Source: Nostoc sp. JL34
Lineage (GTDB): Bacteria; Cyanobacteriota; Cyanobacteriia; Cyanobacteriales; Nostocaceae
NCBI RefSeq assembly: GCF_017114945.1
Contig: NZ_JABXKQ010000130.1
Coordinates: 1 to 40,858 of the forward strand
Reading direction: 5' to 3'
DNA: 40,858 nucleotides
The position numbers were made by a program, and so were the translations under genes. The notes below the pieces were generated by a model, which saw only the letters and a list, made by a program, of their open reading frames with translations, was not told where the DNA came from and searched no databases. Shown here one piece after another: positions 33,384 to 40,858 of the stretch; within the stretch, counting starts at the first letter, position 1, and each line of letters starts with the position of its first letter.

Positions 33384-34844
33384 TTAAGATATTTGCGGTT
33401 TACGCAGATGCCAAGTAGTGGATTGCTCATAGGCATAAGCTACCTGAAACAGTTGGTCTTCTCGCAGCACATTGCCAATTAGCTGTAATCCTATCGGTAG
33501 CCCCTGATCATCAAAACCACATGGCAAACTTAAACTAGGTAAACCAGCAAGATTTACAGGAATAGTCATTAAGTCAGTTAAATACATACTCAAGGGGTCA
33601 GTAGTTTTTTCCCCTGCTTTGAATGCTGTAGTGGGAGATGTAGGACAAACTAACACATCAACCGCACCAAAAGCCTTTTCAAAGTCTTGCTTAATCAAGG
33701 TACGAACTTTTTGCGCTTTCAGGTAGTAGGCGTCATAATAGCCAGCCGAGAGGGCGTAAGTGCCAATCATAATCCGGCGTTTGACTTCTGTACCAAAACC
33801 AGCGGCGCGGGTACGAGTGTACATCGATAGCAGATTATCCGCATCAGGAGCGCGATAACCATATTTAACGCCATCGTAACGAGCCAGGTTTGCTGATGCT
33901 TCTGATGGGGCGATAATGTAGTAGGTAGGTAAGCCATAGCGAAACCGGGGACAGGAAACTATATGAATCTCCGCTCCCAAACTTTGTAGTACATCTACTG
34001 CTTTGGTAACAGCTTGTTCCACTACAGAGTCTAAACCTTCACCAAAAGTTTCTTTAATGATACCAATTCTTAGCTGACCTCTGGGTTTGAAGTCTGGTTT
34101 CAAGTTAGCAGCATAGTTGGGAATGGCAACTTTCAGACTGGTAGAGTCTTTGGGATCGTAACCTGCGATCGCAGTCAATAATATTGCTGCATCTTCTACC
34201 GTATTTCCAAATGGCCCAATTTGATCTAAAGACGAAGCGTAAGCCACCAAACCATAACGCGAAACCAAACCATAAGTTGGTTTCATCCCCACAACACCGC
34301 AGAAAGACGCAGGTTGGCGAATCGAGCCGCCAGTATCAGAACCGAGAGCAACTACACATTCTTGGGACGATACCGCCGCCGCAGAACCTCCCGAAGAACC
34401 ACCTGGAATTCGTGACAAATCCCAGGGATTAGCTGTGACTTGGTAGGCAGAGTTTTCTGTAGAACTACCCATTGCAAACTCATCCAAGTTGGTTTTGCCT
34501 ACCATTACTGCCCCAATATCTGCCAGTTTCTGCGTCGCCGTTGATTCATAAGGCGGCACGAAATTTTCCAAAATCCGGGAGGCACAGGTGGTAGGAACTC
34601 CCTTGGTACATAAATTGTCCTTGATACCTACAGGAATCCCTGCTAGCAGCCCAATTTCTTCTCCCACAGCAATTTTGGCATCCACAGCACCTGCCTGCTC
34701 TAATGCCCGATCTGCTGTCACACATAAAAAGCTGTGCAATTTTGGCTCTAACGCTTGAATGCGCTCTAAAGCTTCTTGGGTAATTTCAACGGCAGAACGT
34801 TCTTTCTTAACCAGCTGTTGGTGCAACTCGCGGATGGATGCCAT
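33384..34844 (-). CDS. gatA: Aspartyl/glutamyl-tRNA(Asn/Gln) amidotransferase subunit A
   Basis: 486 residues, full length. GatA is the amidase that releases ammonia from glutamine for GatB. The Ser-cis-Ser-Lys catalytic triad is complete: Lys75 in PVGIKDNL, cis-Ser150 in PGGSSGGS and nucleophile Ser174 in GSDTGGSIRQPA. The amidase-signature region is typical throughout. It is convergent with the RodZ-like gene, and gatB is elsewhere in the window. Confidence 0.97.
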   Translation of the reverse strand: MASIRELHQQLVKKERSAVEITQEALERIQALEPKLHSFLCVTADRALEQAGAVDAKIAVGEEIGLLAGIPVGIKDNLCTKGVPTTCASRILENFVPPYESTATQKLADIGAVMVGKTNLDEFAMGSSTENSAYQVTANPWDLSRIPGGSSGGSAAAVSSQECVVALGSDTGGSIRQPASFCGVVGMKPTYGLVSRYGLVAYASSLDQIGPFGNTVEDAAILLTAIAGYDPKDSTSLKVAIPNYAANLKPDFKPRGQLRIGIIKETFGEGLDSVVEQAVTKAVDVLQSLGAEIHIVSCPRFRYGLPTYYIIAPSEASANLARYDGVKYGYRAPDADNLLSMYTRTRAAGFGTEVKRRIMIGTYALSAGYYDAYYLKAQKVRTLIKQDFEKAFGAVDVLVCPTSPTTAFKAGEKTTDPLSMYLTDLMTIPVNLAGLPSLSLPCGFDDQGLPIGLQLIGNVLREDQLFQVAYAYEQSTTWHLRKPQIS

Positions 34845-35250
34845 GATTGCTCTCTTTGTGACTCAAGTCATTGATTCTAGTACATATTGGTCAAGATTGG
34901 GTATTGGGTATTGGGTATTAGTTATCCCGCTTATCCCCCTTGTTTCCCTCATCTTCCCCTGCTTCCCCTGCTTCCTCCATTCCCCACTCCCTACTGCCCA
35001 CATATCTGAAGTAAGCGGATTAGTATGTATTGAAATGTGTTTAATAAGTTTTAAAAACAGCAAATACATGGCTATTAACTGTCTATTAAATAGGTTACCG
35101 AAGTTTTGATATATTGGCTACTTTTTGTGTAAGAGTATAGCAGTGTTTTCTAGTGATATAATTTTGTATTATAAACGCTATCAATACTACAAGATTCATA
35201 ATTCTATCAATTAATTAATTTCGCAAAAATTTTTTCAGGGGTAGGGTAGG
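34845..35250. other. Intergenic region between gatA and dnaE-C with heptamer repeat
   Basis: 406 bp containing three copies of TTGGGTA (34898-34919), a C-rich stretch, then AT-rich DNA and the promoter region of the split dnaE gene. A purine-rich ribosome site (GGGGTAGGGTAGG) precedes the dnaE start. No gene is apparent. Confidence 0.6.
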
Positions 35251-36603
35251 ATGATCAAAATAGTCACACGTAAATATTTAGGCAAACAAAATGTCTATGA
35301 CATTGGGGTTGAGCGTGACCATAATTTTACGATTAAAAATGGCTTAATAGCTTCCAACTGTTTTAATAAATCCCATTCTACTGCCTATGGTTATGTAACT
35401 TATCAAACAGCATATTTAAAAGCTAATTACCCATTGGAATATATGGCAGCACTGTTAACGGCTAACAGTGGTGATACCGATAAGGTACAGAGATATATTA
35501 CTAACTGTACAAATATGGCGATTTCCATAGATCCGCCAGATATTAATCGTTCTGGTGTTGATTTTACGCCAACGGCAGGCAAGATTCTGTTTGGATTTTC
35601 GGCAGTGCGTAACGTGGGACAAAATGCGATCGCTTGTATTTTGGAAGCGAGAAATGAGACAGGAGAATTTAAAACACTCGCTGATTTTTGCGATCGCGTG
35701 GATTTGCGTGCTGTTAACCGCCGAACCCTGGAGTCTTTGATTTACTGTGGAGCTTTTGACAAAATCGAAGCCAACCGCCAACAGTTAATTAACGACTCAG
35801 AATTAGTGTATGATTGGGCACAATCTCGCGCTAAAGACAGAGCTAGTGGTCAAGGGAATCTATTCGATTTATTGGGCGATGGGTTTTCTGCAACTCAGAA
35901 TAAAAGAGCAAATAATGCCTTTGAAACTGCTCCCAAATCTAAACCTGTGACAGATTTACCCCCACAGAAAAAGTTGCAGATGGAGAAAGAATTATTAGGC
36001 TTTTATGTGTCAGATCATCCCCTGAAATCCTTACGGCAAATAGCACCACTTTTAACTCCAATTAACCTATCGCAACTGGGAGAACAAAGGGAAGATACAA
36101 GACTTTGTGCAGTTGTCATGTTGAATAACGTCAAAAAAGTGGTGACAAAAAAAGGCGATCAGATGGCAATTCTGCAAATAGAAGACCTCACTACACAATC
36201 AGAAGCTGTAGTTTTTCCGAAAACTTATGAACGCATTAGTTCCTTACTGCAAGTTGATACTAGATTGATTATTTGGGGCAAAGTAGATCGGCGTGATGAG
36301 CAAACTCAATTTATTCTTGAAGATGCAGAGCCAGTGGAAACAGTACAAATGGTGATGGTGGAATTAAATCCCCAGCAAGCAGGTAACATGGAAGATTTAC
36401 ATCGCTTGAAAACAATTTTGCAAGACCATTCAGTAGACAAAGAAAAGGCAAAAATGCCAGTGATTGGAATTATCCAAACTGAAACTTCTCGTAAACTTGT
36501 TCGCTTAGGTTGGCAATTTTGTGTACAAGATTCTCGAATAACTGTTCAAGCTTTGCAAAATGCCAGTTTTCCTGCTCATATAAAATCGCTGACTGGTAGC
36601 TGA
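35251..36603 (+). CDS. dnaE: Split DNA polymerase III alpha subunit, C-terminal half with split-intein C-segment
   Basis: 450 residues. Residues 1-36 (start MIKIVTRKYLGKQNVYDIGV, end ASN) are the C-part of the Npu-type DnaE split intein. The final Asn36 and the following Cys37 (CFN) are the residues that join the two polymerase halves. The extein then starts CFNKSHSTAYGYVTYQTAYL and continues through the C-terminal third of DnaE, including the OB-type region (VVMLNNVKKVVTKKGDQMAI). The N-terminal half must be encoded elsewhere, and the two proteins are spliced in trans. All catalytic intein residues visible here look intact. Confidence 0.97.
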   Translation: MIKIVTRKYLGKQNVYDIGVERDHNFTIKNGLIASNCFNKSHSTAYGYVTYQTAYLKANYPLEYMAALLTANSGDTDKVQRYITNCTNMAISIDPPDINRSGVDFTPTAGKILFGFSAVRNVGQNAIACILEARNETGEFKTLADFCDRVDLRAVNRRTLESLIYCGAFDKIEANRQQLINDSELVYDWAQSRAKDRASGQGNLFDLLGDGFSATQNKRANNAFETAPKSKPVTDLPPQKKLQMEKELLGFYVSDHPLKSLRQIAPLLTPINLSQLGEQREDTRLCAVVMLNNVKKVVTKKGDQMAILQIEDLTTQSEAVVFPKTYERISSLLQVDTRLIIWGKVDRRDEQTQFILEDAEPVETVQMVMVELNPQQAGNMEDLHRLKTILQDHSVDKEKAKMPVIGIIQTETSRKLVRLGWQFCVQDSRITVQALQNASFPAHIKSLTGS

Positions 36604-36806
36604 CACCAGAAGTAAAAAATCCACCAATACTGAAAAGCAGCTTAAGAATTAGTTTTATTGAACTGTCAACAGTAAATTGTCTTAAGTATTGAGGATTTTA
36701 ATCGTTTTTTTAGTTACTTATGCGGATGATAATTTCCTTGAGGGAGTGGTATCTTTTTATGCTAATACCCTTAAGGCTGCGACTGGGGGAAGGAGTTAAA
36801 ACTTAG

Positions 36807-37403
36807 ATGATCGTCAACGAGCTACATAGATTTGTTTCATACTGTAAAAAAATTCAACCCCAAACTCACGATGACATTCAAAAATTTTTTGAAGGAGTAA
36901 TCTTGTTTCCTTATGATAAGGAACTTCTATTGCAAGCTTATTTATTTCTGAATATTAAAGAATTGTTCCCCTCGTGCGCTGAATTGCTGTTATTTGAAAA
37001 GTCTCCAATTTCAGATTATACAGATTTAGGGAAGTGTGATTTTGTCTTTCTAACCTTTAAAGGTAGTCTCTTTTTAATTGAAACTAAGTTTATTGATACA
37101 GAAGCAACTGGAGCAACAGAACGAAAAAGAAGAAATAAGCATAGAAACAAGGTATTTGAGCAAGTTATTACTCTAAAAGGTAGATTTAGCGAATATTGGA
37201 ATATGAGGCTAGATCAATTAGAGTGCGGGGTTTTCACAACAGATGCAGAAGTTGCTTGGCGAGGAAATGGTGTGAATGTCACATCTAAATCAATATCTAT
37301 AGATAAGCTCGAACAATGGCGAAGAAGTTATCACAGTAGTGAAAAATTTTTATCTCATCAAGATGGGTCAAAGTTTGAGGAGAAGGTTAACTTGAAAGGT
37401 TGA
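36807..37403 (+). CDS. PD-(D/E)XK nuclease-like protein, unknown role
   Basis: 198 residues. A PD-(D/E)XK-type core is visible: Asp78 in LGKCDFVFL, then Glu92-Thr93-Lys94 in FLIETKFID, then Gln119 in KVFEQVI. The order and spacing fit a restriction-endonuclease fold. A strongly basic stretch (ERKRRNKHRNK, 105-115) could touch DNA. There is no methylase or other partner nearby. It may be a solitary repair or defence nuclease, or a decayed fragment. Codon use looks like that of its neighbours. Confidence 0.6.
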   Translation: MIVNELHRFVSYCKKIQPQTHDDIQKFFEGVILFPYDKELLLQAYLFLNIKELFPSCAELLLFEKSPISDYTDLGKCDFVFLTFKGSLFLIETKFIDTEATGATERKRRNKHRNKVFEQVITLKGRFSEYWNMRLDQLECGVFTTDAEVAWRGNGVNVTSKSISIDKLEQWRRSYHSSEKFLSHQDGSKFEEKVNLKG

Positions 37404-37477
37404 ACTAAGACCCAAATATAGTTATTACAGTGAATGGTGTATGGGGCATAAAAGTAATTAACAATGCCACATACACC

Positions 37478-37500
37478 AACCCAGAGAAATTATCTGGGTT
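37478..37500. terminator. Hairpin between the nuclease-like gene and ctaE
   Basis: AACCCAGA (37478-37485) and TCTGGGTT (37493-37500) form an 8-bp stem with a 7-nt loop, followed by TTCCTT on the + strand. It lies between two convergent genes and may stop both transcripts, although the T-run is short. Confidence 0.5.
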
Positions 37501-37517
37501 TTCCTTCCCATCAATCT

Positions 37518-38120
37518 TTACTGCCAAACATAGATAAGGACAAACAAAATAATCCAGATAACATCGACGAAGTGCCAAAACAATGAAGTTGCATTCACGC
37601 CGAAGTGGCCTGTATCGTAATTGCCAGGTAGGAAAGAACGTACCAAAATTATCAACTGCAACAGGATACCAGTGAAAACGTGCAAACCGTGGAAGCCTGT
37701 AAGCAGATAGAAGGTTCCACCAAATACCCCGGAGGTGAAACCAAAGGCGAGGCCGTTCCATTCAATCGCCTGTCCAACTAAAAAGTAAGTTCCCATTGCC
37801 ATTGTTGCCAATAGAAACAGGCGAAATTTTACTAAATCGTGGCGTTGAAGGGCGCGTTCTGCTAAATAAATTACAAAGCTACTAGCAACAAGAATTACTG
37901 TGTTGATTGCCGGTTCTTTTACTTCTAGTCCAGAAACACCTGCTGGTAGCCAGTTAGGGGTTGTTGTTTTGTAGATGGCATATCCGATGAAAAAACTTAA
38001 GAAAATGACGCTTTCTGACAGTAGGAAGACAATGAAGCCAAACATTTTGTTGCCTTCTTCATCGTGGCTGTGTTCTGCGGCTGTGTGGGGCAATTCGTGG
38101 GAATTGATATAGCTGTCCAT
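37518..38120 (-). CDS. ctaE: Heme-copper oxidase subunit III
   Basis: 200 residues, a short subunit III with five membrane segments. Typical features are FGFIVFLLSESVIFLSFF (27-44) and HGLHVFTGI (143-151). It belongs to the terminal oxidase complex in the plasma or thylakoid membrane. It is third in the ctaC-ctaD-ctaE operon, 94 bp after ctaD. Confidence 0.93.
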   Translation of the reverse strand: MDSYINSHELPHTAAEHSHDEEGNKMFGFIVFLLSESVIFLSFFIGYAIYKTTTPNWLPAGVSGLEVKEPAINTVILVASSFVIYLAERALQRHDLVKFRLFLLATMAMGTYFLVGQAIEWNGLAFGFTSGVFGGTFYLLTGFHGLHVFTGILLQLIILVRSFLPGNYDTGHFGVNATSLFWHFVDVIWIILFVLIYVWQ

Positions 38121-38142
38121 TTTGGTTTTTGAGGGGGAGTTT

Positions 38143-38189
38143 GAAACGCAAAGGTACGCAAAGGGAAGCGCGGAGGTACGCGGAGGGTT
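38143..38189. repeat. Dispersed A/G-rich repeat in the ctaD-ctaE spacer
   Basis: The spacer contains CGCAAAGGTACGCAAAGGGA and then CGCGGAGGTACGCGGAGG. I know this A/G-rich sequence as one of the common intergenic repeats of Nostoc-type genomes. No transcription signal is evident in it. Confidence 0.55.
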
Positions 38190-38214
38190 TTTGCGTCTTC
38201 CCGATAGTTTGCGT

Positions 38215-39876
38215 TTATTCTGGGAGGTTGGCTGTTAGGGGTTCTGATTTGCCGTAGCCGTAGGGTTCGGAGATGATGATGGGAGTTTCTTCAAAGTTTT
38301 CTACTGGGGGGGGTGAAGAAACTAACCACTCTAGTCCGATTGCTCTCCAAGGGTTAGCGGGTGCTTTCTCTCCTTGCATCCAAGAAATCACCATGTTGAA
38401 TATGAAGGGCAAGGTGGACATTCCTAAGAGAAATCCACCGAGGCTGGCGATGATGTTCCATAATTGATACTCTGGGGCGTAGGAAGCAACTCGGCGTAAC
38501 ATTCCTTGCAATCCCAAGGGGTGCATGGGCAAAAAGTTGAGGTTGGTGCCGATAAAGGCTAACCAAAAGTGGATTTTACCCCAGCTTTCGGAGTACATCC
38601 TTCCGGTCATTTTAGGGAACCAGTGATAGATGGCTGCAAATAAGCCCATCGTCACGGTGCCGTAGAGGACGTAGTGGAAATGTCCGACTACAAAGTAGGT
38701 ATTGTTAACGTGGACATCAACGGGCACGGAGGAAAGCATAATGCCTGTGATTCCGGCGAAGACAAACATGACTAATGCACCCAAGGCAAACAGCATGGCG
38801 GTATTTAGCCGCAGTTTACCGCCCCAAATAGTTGCTACCCAAGCAAATACTTTAATTCCTGTGGGGACAGACACGCACATCGTTGTCAGCATGAAAATCA
38901 ACCGCATCCAGCCAGGAGTACCGCTGACGTACATATGGTGTACCCAAACAATGCCACTAACTACGGCAATCAAGATGGATGAAACGGCAACTACTTTGTA
39001 ACCAAATAAGGGTTTACGTGAATAAACTGGGAAGATTTCTGAGAAAATGCCGAAGACAGGCAAAATAATCACGTAAACGGCGGGGTGGGAGTAGAACCAG
39101 AAGTAATGCTGGAACATCACTGGATTCCCACCTTTGGCGGGGTCGAAAAAGGCGGTGCCAGCTGTAAGGTCAAGTAGCAGCATCACCGCACCAGCTGTCA
39201 GTGCTGGAAGTCCAAATAGTTGGATGATTTGGGCGCTAAATACTGCCCAGACAAACAACGGCATTTTGAAGAAGCCCATTCCTGGGGCCCGCATCTTGAC
39301 GATGGTGGTGACAAAGTTCACTGCCCCCATAATTGAGGATACGCCGGATATTGCTACTGCTAACAGCCAGAGAACTTGACCATTAATTAAGTTACCTGTG
39401 GGATTCTGGAGACTGACTGGCGGGTAAGACCACCAACCGGCTTGGGCTGGGCCACCAGGGACAAAGAAGCTACCCATCATCAAAATCCCAACTACTGGTA
39501 CCATCCAAAAGGCGACAGCGTTCAGGCGGGGAAATGCCATATCTCGCGCCCCAATCATCAGGGGTACTAGATAGTTAGCAAAACCAACCAGTGAGGGAAA
39601 TGTCCACAAAAACAGCATCACAGTGCCGTGCATGGTGAACATACCGTTGTAGACGGTGCGATCGACTAAATCTGATTCGGGTGTCATCAGTTCTCCCCGC
39701 ATCACCATCGCAAAGATACCGCCGACGAGAAAGAAGAAGAAGGAGGTAACGAGATACTGGATACCAATTACCTTGTGGTCAGTACTAAAGCTGAAGTATT
39801 CTTTCCAATTACTTGGAGATTCGTGGTTATGCTTCTCATCAGGGAGAAGGATACCTTCAATAGGAACATTAGTCAT
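38215..39876 (-). CDS. ctaD: Heme-copper oxidase subunit I (A2-type)
   Basis: 553 residues, 12 membrane segments. All metal ligands are present: His83 for the low-spin heme (TMHGTVML), His264 with cross-linked Tyr268, His313-His314 for copper B (VHHMYVS), and His399/His401 for the hemes (GHFHYV). The D-channel Glu normally in HPEVY is replaced. The motif here is YSHPAV (262-267), which is the mark of the A2 subfamily. It lies 13 bp after ctaC and before ctaE. With its subunit II partner it is best read as the alternative respiratory oxidase rather than the standard cytochrome c oxidase. Confidence 0.96.
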   Translation of the reverse strand: MTNVPIEGILLPDEKHNHESPSNWKEYFSFSTDHKVIGIQYLVTSFFFFLVGGIFAMVMRGELMTPESDLVDRTVYNGMFTMHGTVMLFLWTFPSLVGFANYLVPLMIGARDMAFPRLNAVAFWMVPVVGILMMGSFFVPGGPAQAGWWSYPPVSLQNPTGNLINGQVLWLLAVAISGVSSIMGAVNFVTTIVKMRAPGMGFFKMPLFVWAVFSAQIIQLFGLPALTAGAVMLLLDLTAGTAFFDPAKGGNPVMFQHYFWFYSHPAVYVIILPVFGIFSEIFPVYSRKPLFGYKVVAVSSILIAVVSGIVWVHHMYVSGTPGWMRLIFMLTTMCVSVPTGIKVFAWVATIWGGKLRLNTAMLFALGALVMFVFAGITGIMLSSVPVDVHVNNTYFVVGHFHYVLYGTVTMGLFAAIYHWFPKMTGRMYSESWGKIHFWLAFIGTNLNFLPMHPLGLQGMLRRVASYAPEYQLWNIIASLGGFLLGMSTLPFIFNMVISWMQGEKAPANPWRAIGLEWLVSSPPPVENFEETPIIISEPYGYGKSEPLTANLPE

Positions 39877-39889
39877 GGTTACTTTCCTT

Positions 39890-40810
39890 TCAACCAGGAG
39901 AATTGACTAGAGGAGGTGCAGCAGGTGGAACTGTAACCCAACCTGTTTGGACTGATTGATGGGATGTTTGAGCATACTCAGAAGCTGCTTGATTATTTGC
40001 TGGGGATGGCTTTTGAGTTGCAGCTTGCGCTAGCCACTGCTGATAATCTTCAGGAGATTCAACGACTACATTCGCTTGCATCGTCGCAAAGTATGTACCG
40101 CTGTATTGAGAATCGGTCAATCGGTATTTGCCGGGGCGGATGGGAGTAAATTCAAAGTCGATCGCATGGTTAGGAATAATATCCTGCTTGAGGCGGAATG
40201 CAGGAATATAGAAGCCGTGCAAAACATCCTGTGATTTCAGTGCTAAACGTATCCGGCGATCGCTTGGTAAATGCAATTCGGTACTGGTAATATCTCTTTC
40301 TGGGTAATGAAAAACCCACGCCCACTGTTTAGCTAGTACGTCGATTTTCTCAACGGGTTCTGCTAAGGCTTTAGCTGGTGCTGCATAAGCTGATTCCATT
40401 GCCAGCGGATTATGCAAGTGAACTATTTCCGATGGGCCTTGAATTCCCATTTGTTCGTAAACTTGGTAGCTGTAGCTTGCAATCCAAAAGACTAACAGAA
40501 TTGGGATTGCTGTCCAGACAACTTCCAAGGCGACGTTACCTTCAATCGGGGGGCCGTCAGTGAAGTCATCTTTGACTGCCCGATGGAAGATGACAGAATA
40601 CATCAGAGTACTTGTTACTCCCAAGAAGATGAAGGCACCGAGGGTTACTAAGAAGCTAATCAAATCATCAATGAGTAGGGATTCGGCTGCTGCTTGGGGA
40701 GGAAGCCAAGAGTAAGACTGCTTGCCGATCCAGAGACTGGTGGAAGTCACTGCGATCGCGCCTGTAAGCAGCGTCAAAATATTTAAAATCTTCTGGATTT
40801 TCATGGTCAT
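39890..40810 (-). CDS. ctaC: Heme-copper oxidase subunit II lacking CuA ligands (ARTO type)
   Basis: 306 residues (or 304 from the ATG at 40804), two N-terminal membrane spans (about 45-75 and 95-115) and a soluble cupredoxin-like domain. The usual CuA loop has two Cys, Glu, His and Met. Here residues 229-244 read YRLTDSQYSGTYFATM, so Cys, Glu, Cys and His have become Asp233, Gln235, Ser237 and Phe241. Met244 and the upstream His198 (VLHGFYIPAF) remain. Without CuA the complex is unlikely to take electrons from cytochrome c. This is the known signature of the cyanobacterial alternative oxidase (ARTO, cox2/cox3-type), thought to oxidise quinol. Confidence 0.94.
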   Translation of the reverse strand: MTMKIQKILNILTLLTGAIAVTSTSLWIGKQSYSWLPPQAAAESLLIDDLISFLVTLGAFIFLGVTSTLMYSVIFHRAVKDDFTDGPPIEGNVALEVVWTAIPILLVFWIASYSYQVYEQMGIQGPSEIVHLHNPLAMESAYAAPAKALAEPVEKIDVLAKQWAWVFHYPERDITSTELHLPSDRRIRLALKSQDVLHGFYIPAFRLKQDIIPNHAIDFEFTPIRPGKYRLTDSQYSGTYFATMQANVVVESPEDYQQWLAQAATQKPSPANNQAASEYAQTSHQSVQTGWVTVPPAAPPLVNSPG

Positions 40811-40858
40811 TAGTCATTGGTCATTAGTCATTGGTCATTAGTCATTGGTCATTAGTCA
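40806..40858. repeat. Heptamer tandem repeat abutting the ctaC start
   Basis: Alternating TAGTCAT and TGGTCAT units run from the ctaC start codon to the window edge, at least seven units. On the - strand they read ATGACTA/ATGACCA, giving several ATG triplets just before the real start. They occupy the place where the ribosome site would be. Confidence 0.85.

Overview
The window looks like chromosome from a filamentous, heterocyst-forming type cyanobacterium (Nostoc/Anabaena group). The evidence is the very frequent HIP1 octamer (GCGATCGC), short heptanucleotide repeats between genes, many small hairpin-rich inverted-repeat elements, a DnaE C-terminal half that starts with an Npu-type split-intein segment, and cyanobacterial versions of a Cmp transporter, a lipid glucosyltransferase and a cox operon. 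No plasmid, phage or complete insertion-sequence gene was seen. I found no tRNA, rRNA or CRISPR array by eye.

Layout. 1-669: a 42-bp tandem array and a small inverted-repeat element. 670-5083 (-): cmpA-cmpB-cmpC, an ABC importer whose sequence fits bicarbonate better than nitrate; the expected second ATPase gene cmpD is not next to cmpC. 5660-6884 (-): a kinase-like protein overlapping a small unknown partner. 7016-10664 (-): argJ and gatB, separated by repeats and two probable tandem small RNAs. 10794-11306 (+): a P-loop kinase-like protein. 11307-12347: a hairpin-targeted element and three 160-bp tandem repeats that look like an RNA array. 12348-16745: purH, a membrane protein, small unknowns, a lipoprotein and an O-methyltransferase. 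16803-18473 (-): an SLH-fasciclin-barrel surface protein. 19227-24777 (-): a GNAT enzyme, then a large TPR-CHAT protease-like protein and its shortened paralogue. 25149-28714: dnaX and a convergent lipid glucosyltransferase. 28918-31023: a probable pseudogene, nagB and a HAD phosphatase. 31487-34844: a histidine-rich PadR regulator with a palindromic operator, a RodZ-like protein and gatA. 35251-37403 (+): the split DnaE C-half and a PD-(D/E)XK-like protein. 37518-40810 (-): ctaC-ctaD-ctaE, an oxidase whose subunit II has lost its CuA ligands, as in the cyanobacterial alternative oxidase (ARTO).

Most genes are single housekeeping or metabolic units. The functional clusters are the Cmp importer, the oxidase operon, the kinase pair and the CHAT pair. 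gatA and gatB (tRNA amidotransferase), and dnaX and dnaE-C (DNA polymerase III), are present but not adjacent.

The least explained parts are: the TPR-CHAT gene with its truncated paralogue; two tandem ~50-nt RNA genes at 8678-8893; the 160-bp array, which carries a near match to the Yfr1 core motif; the kinase-like pair; and small elements inserted in the centres of older hairpins.
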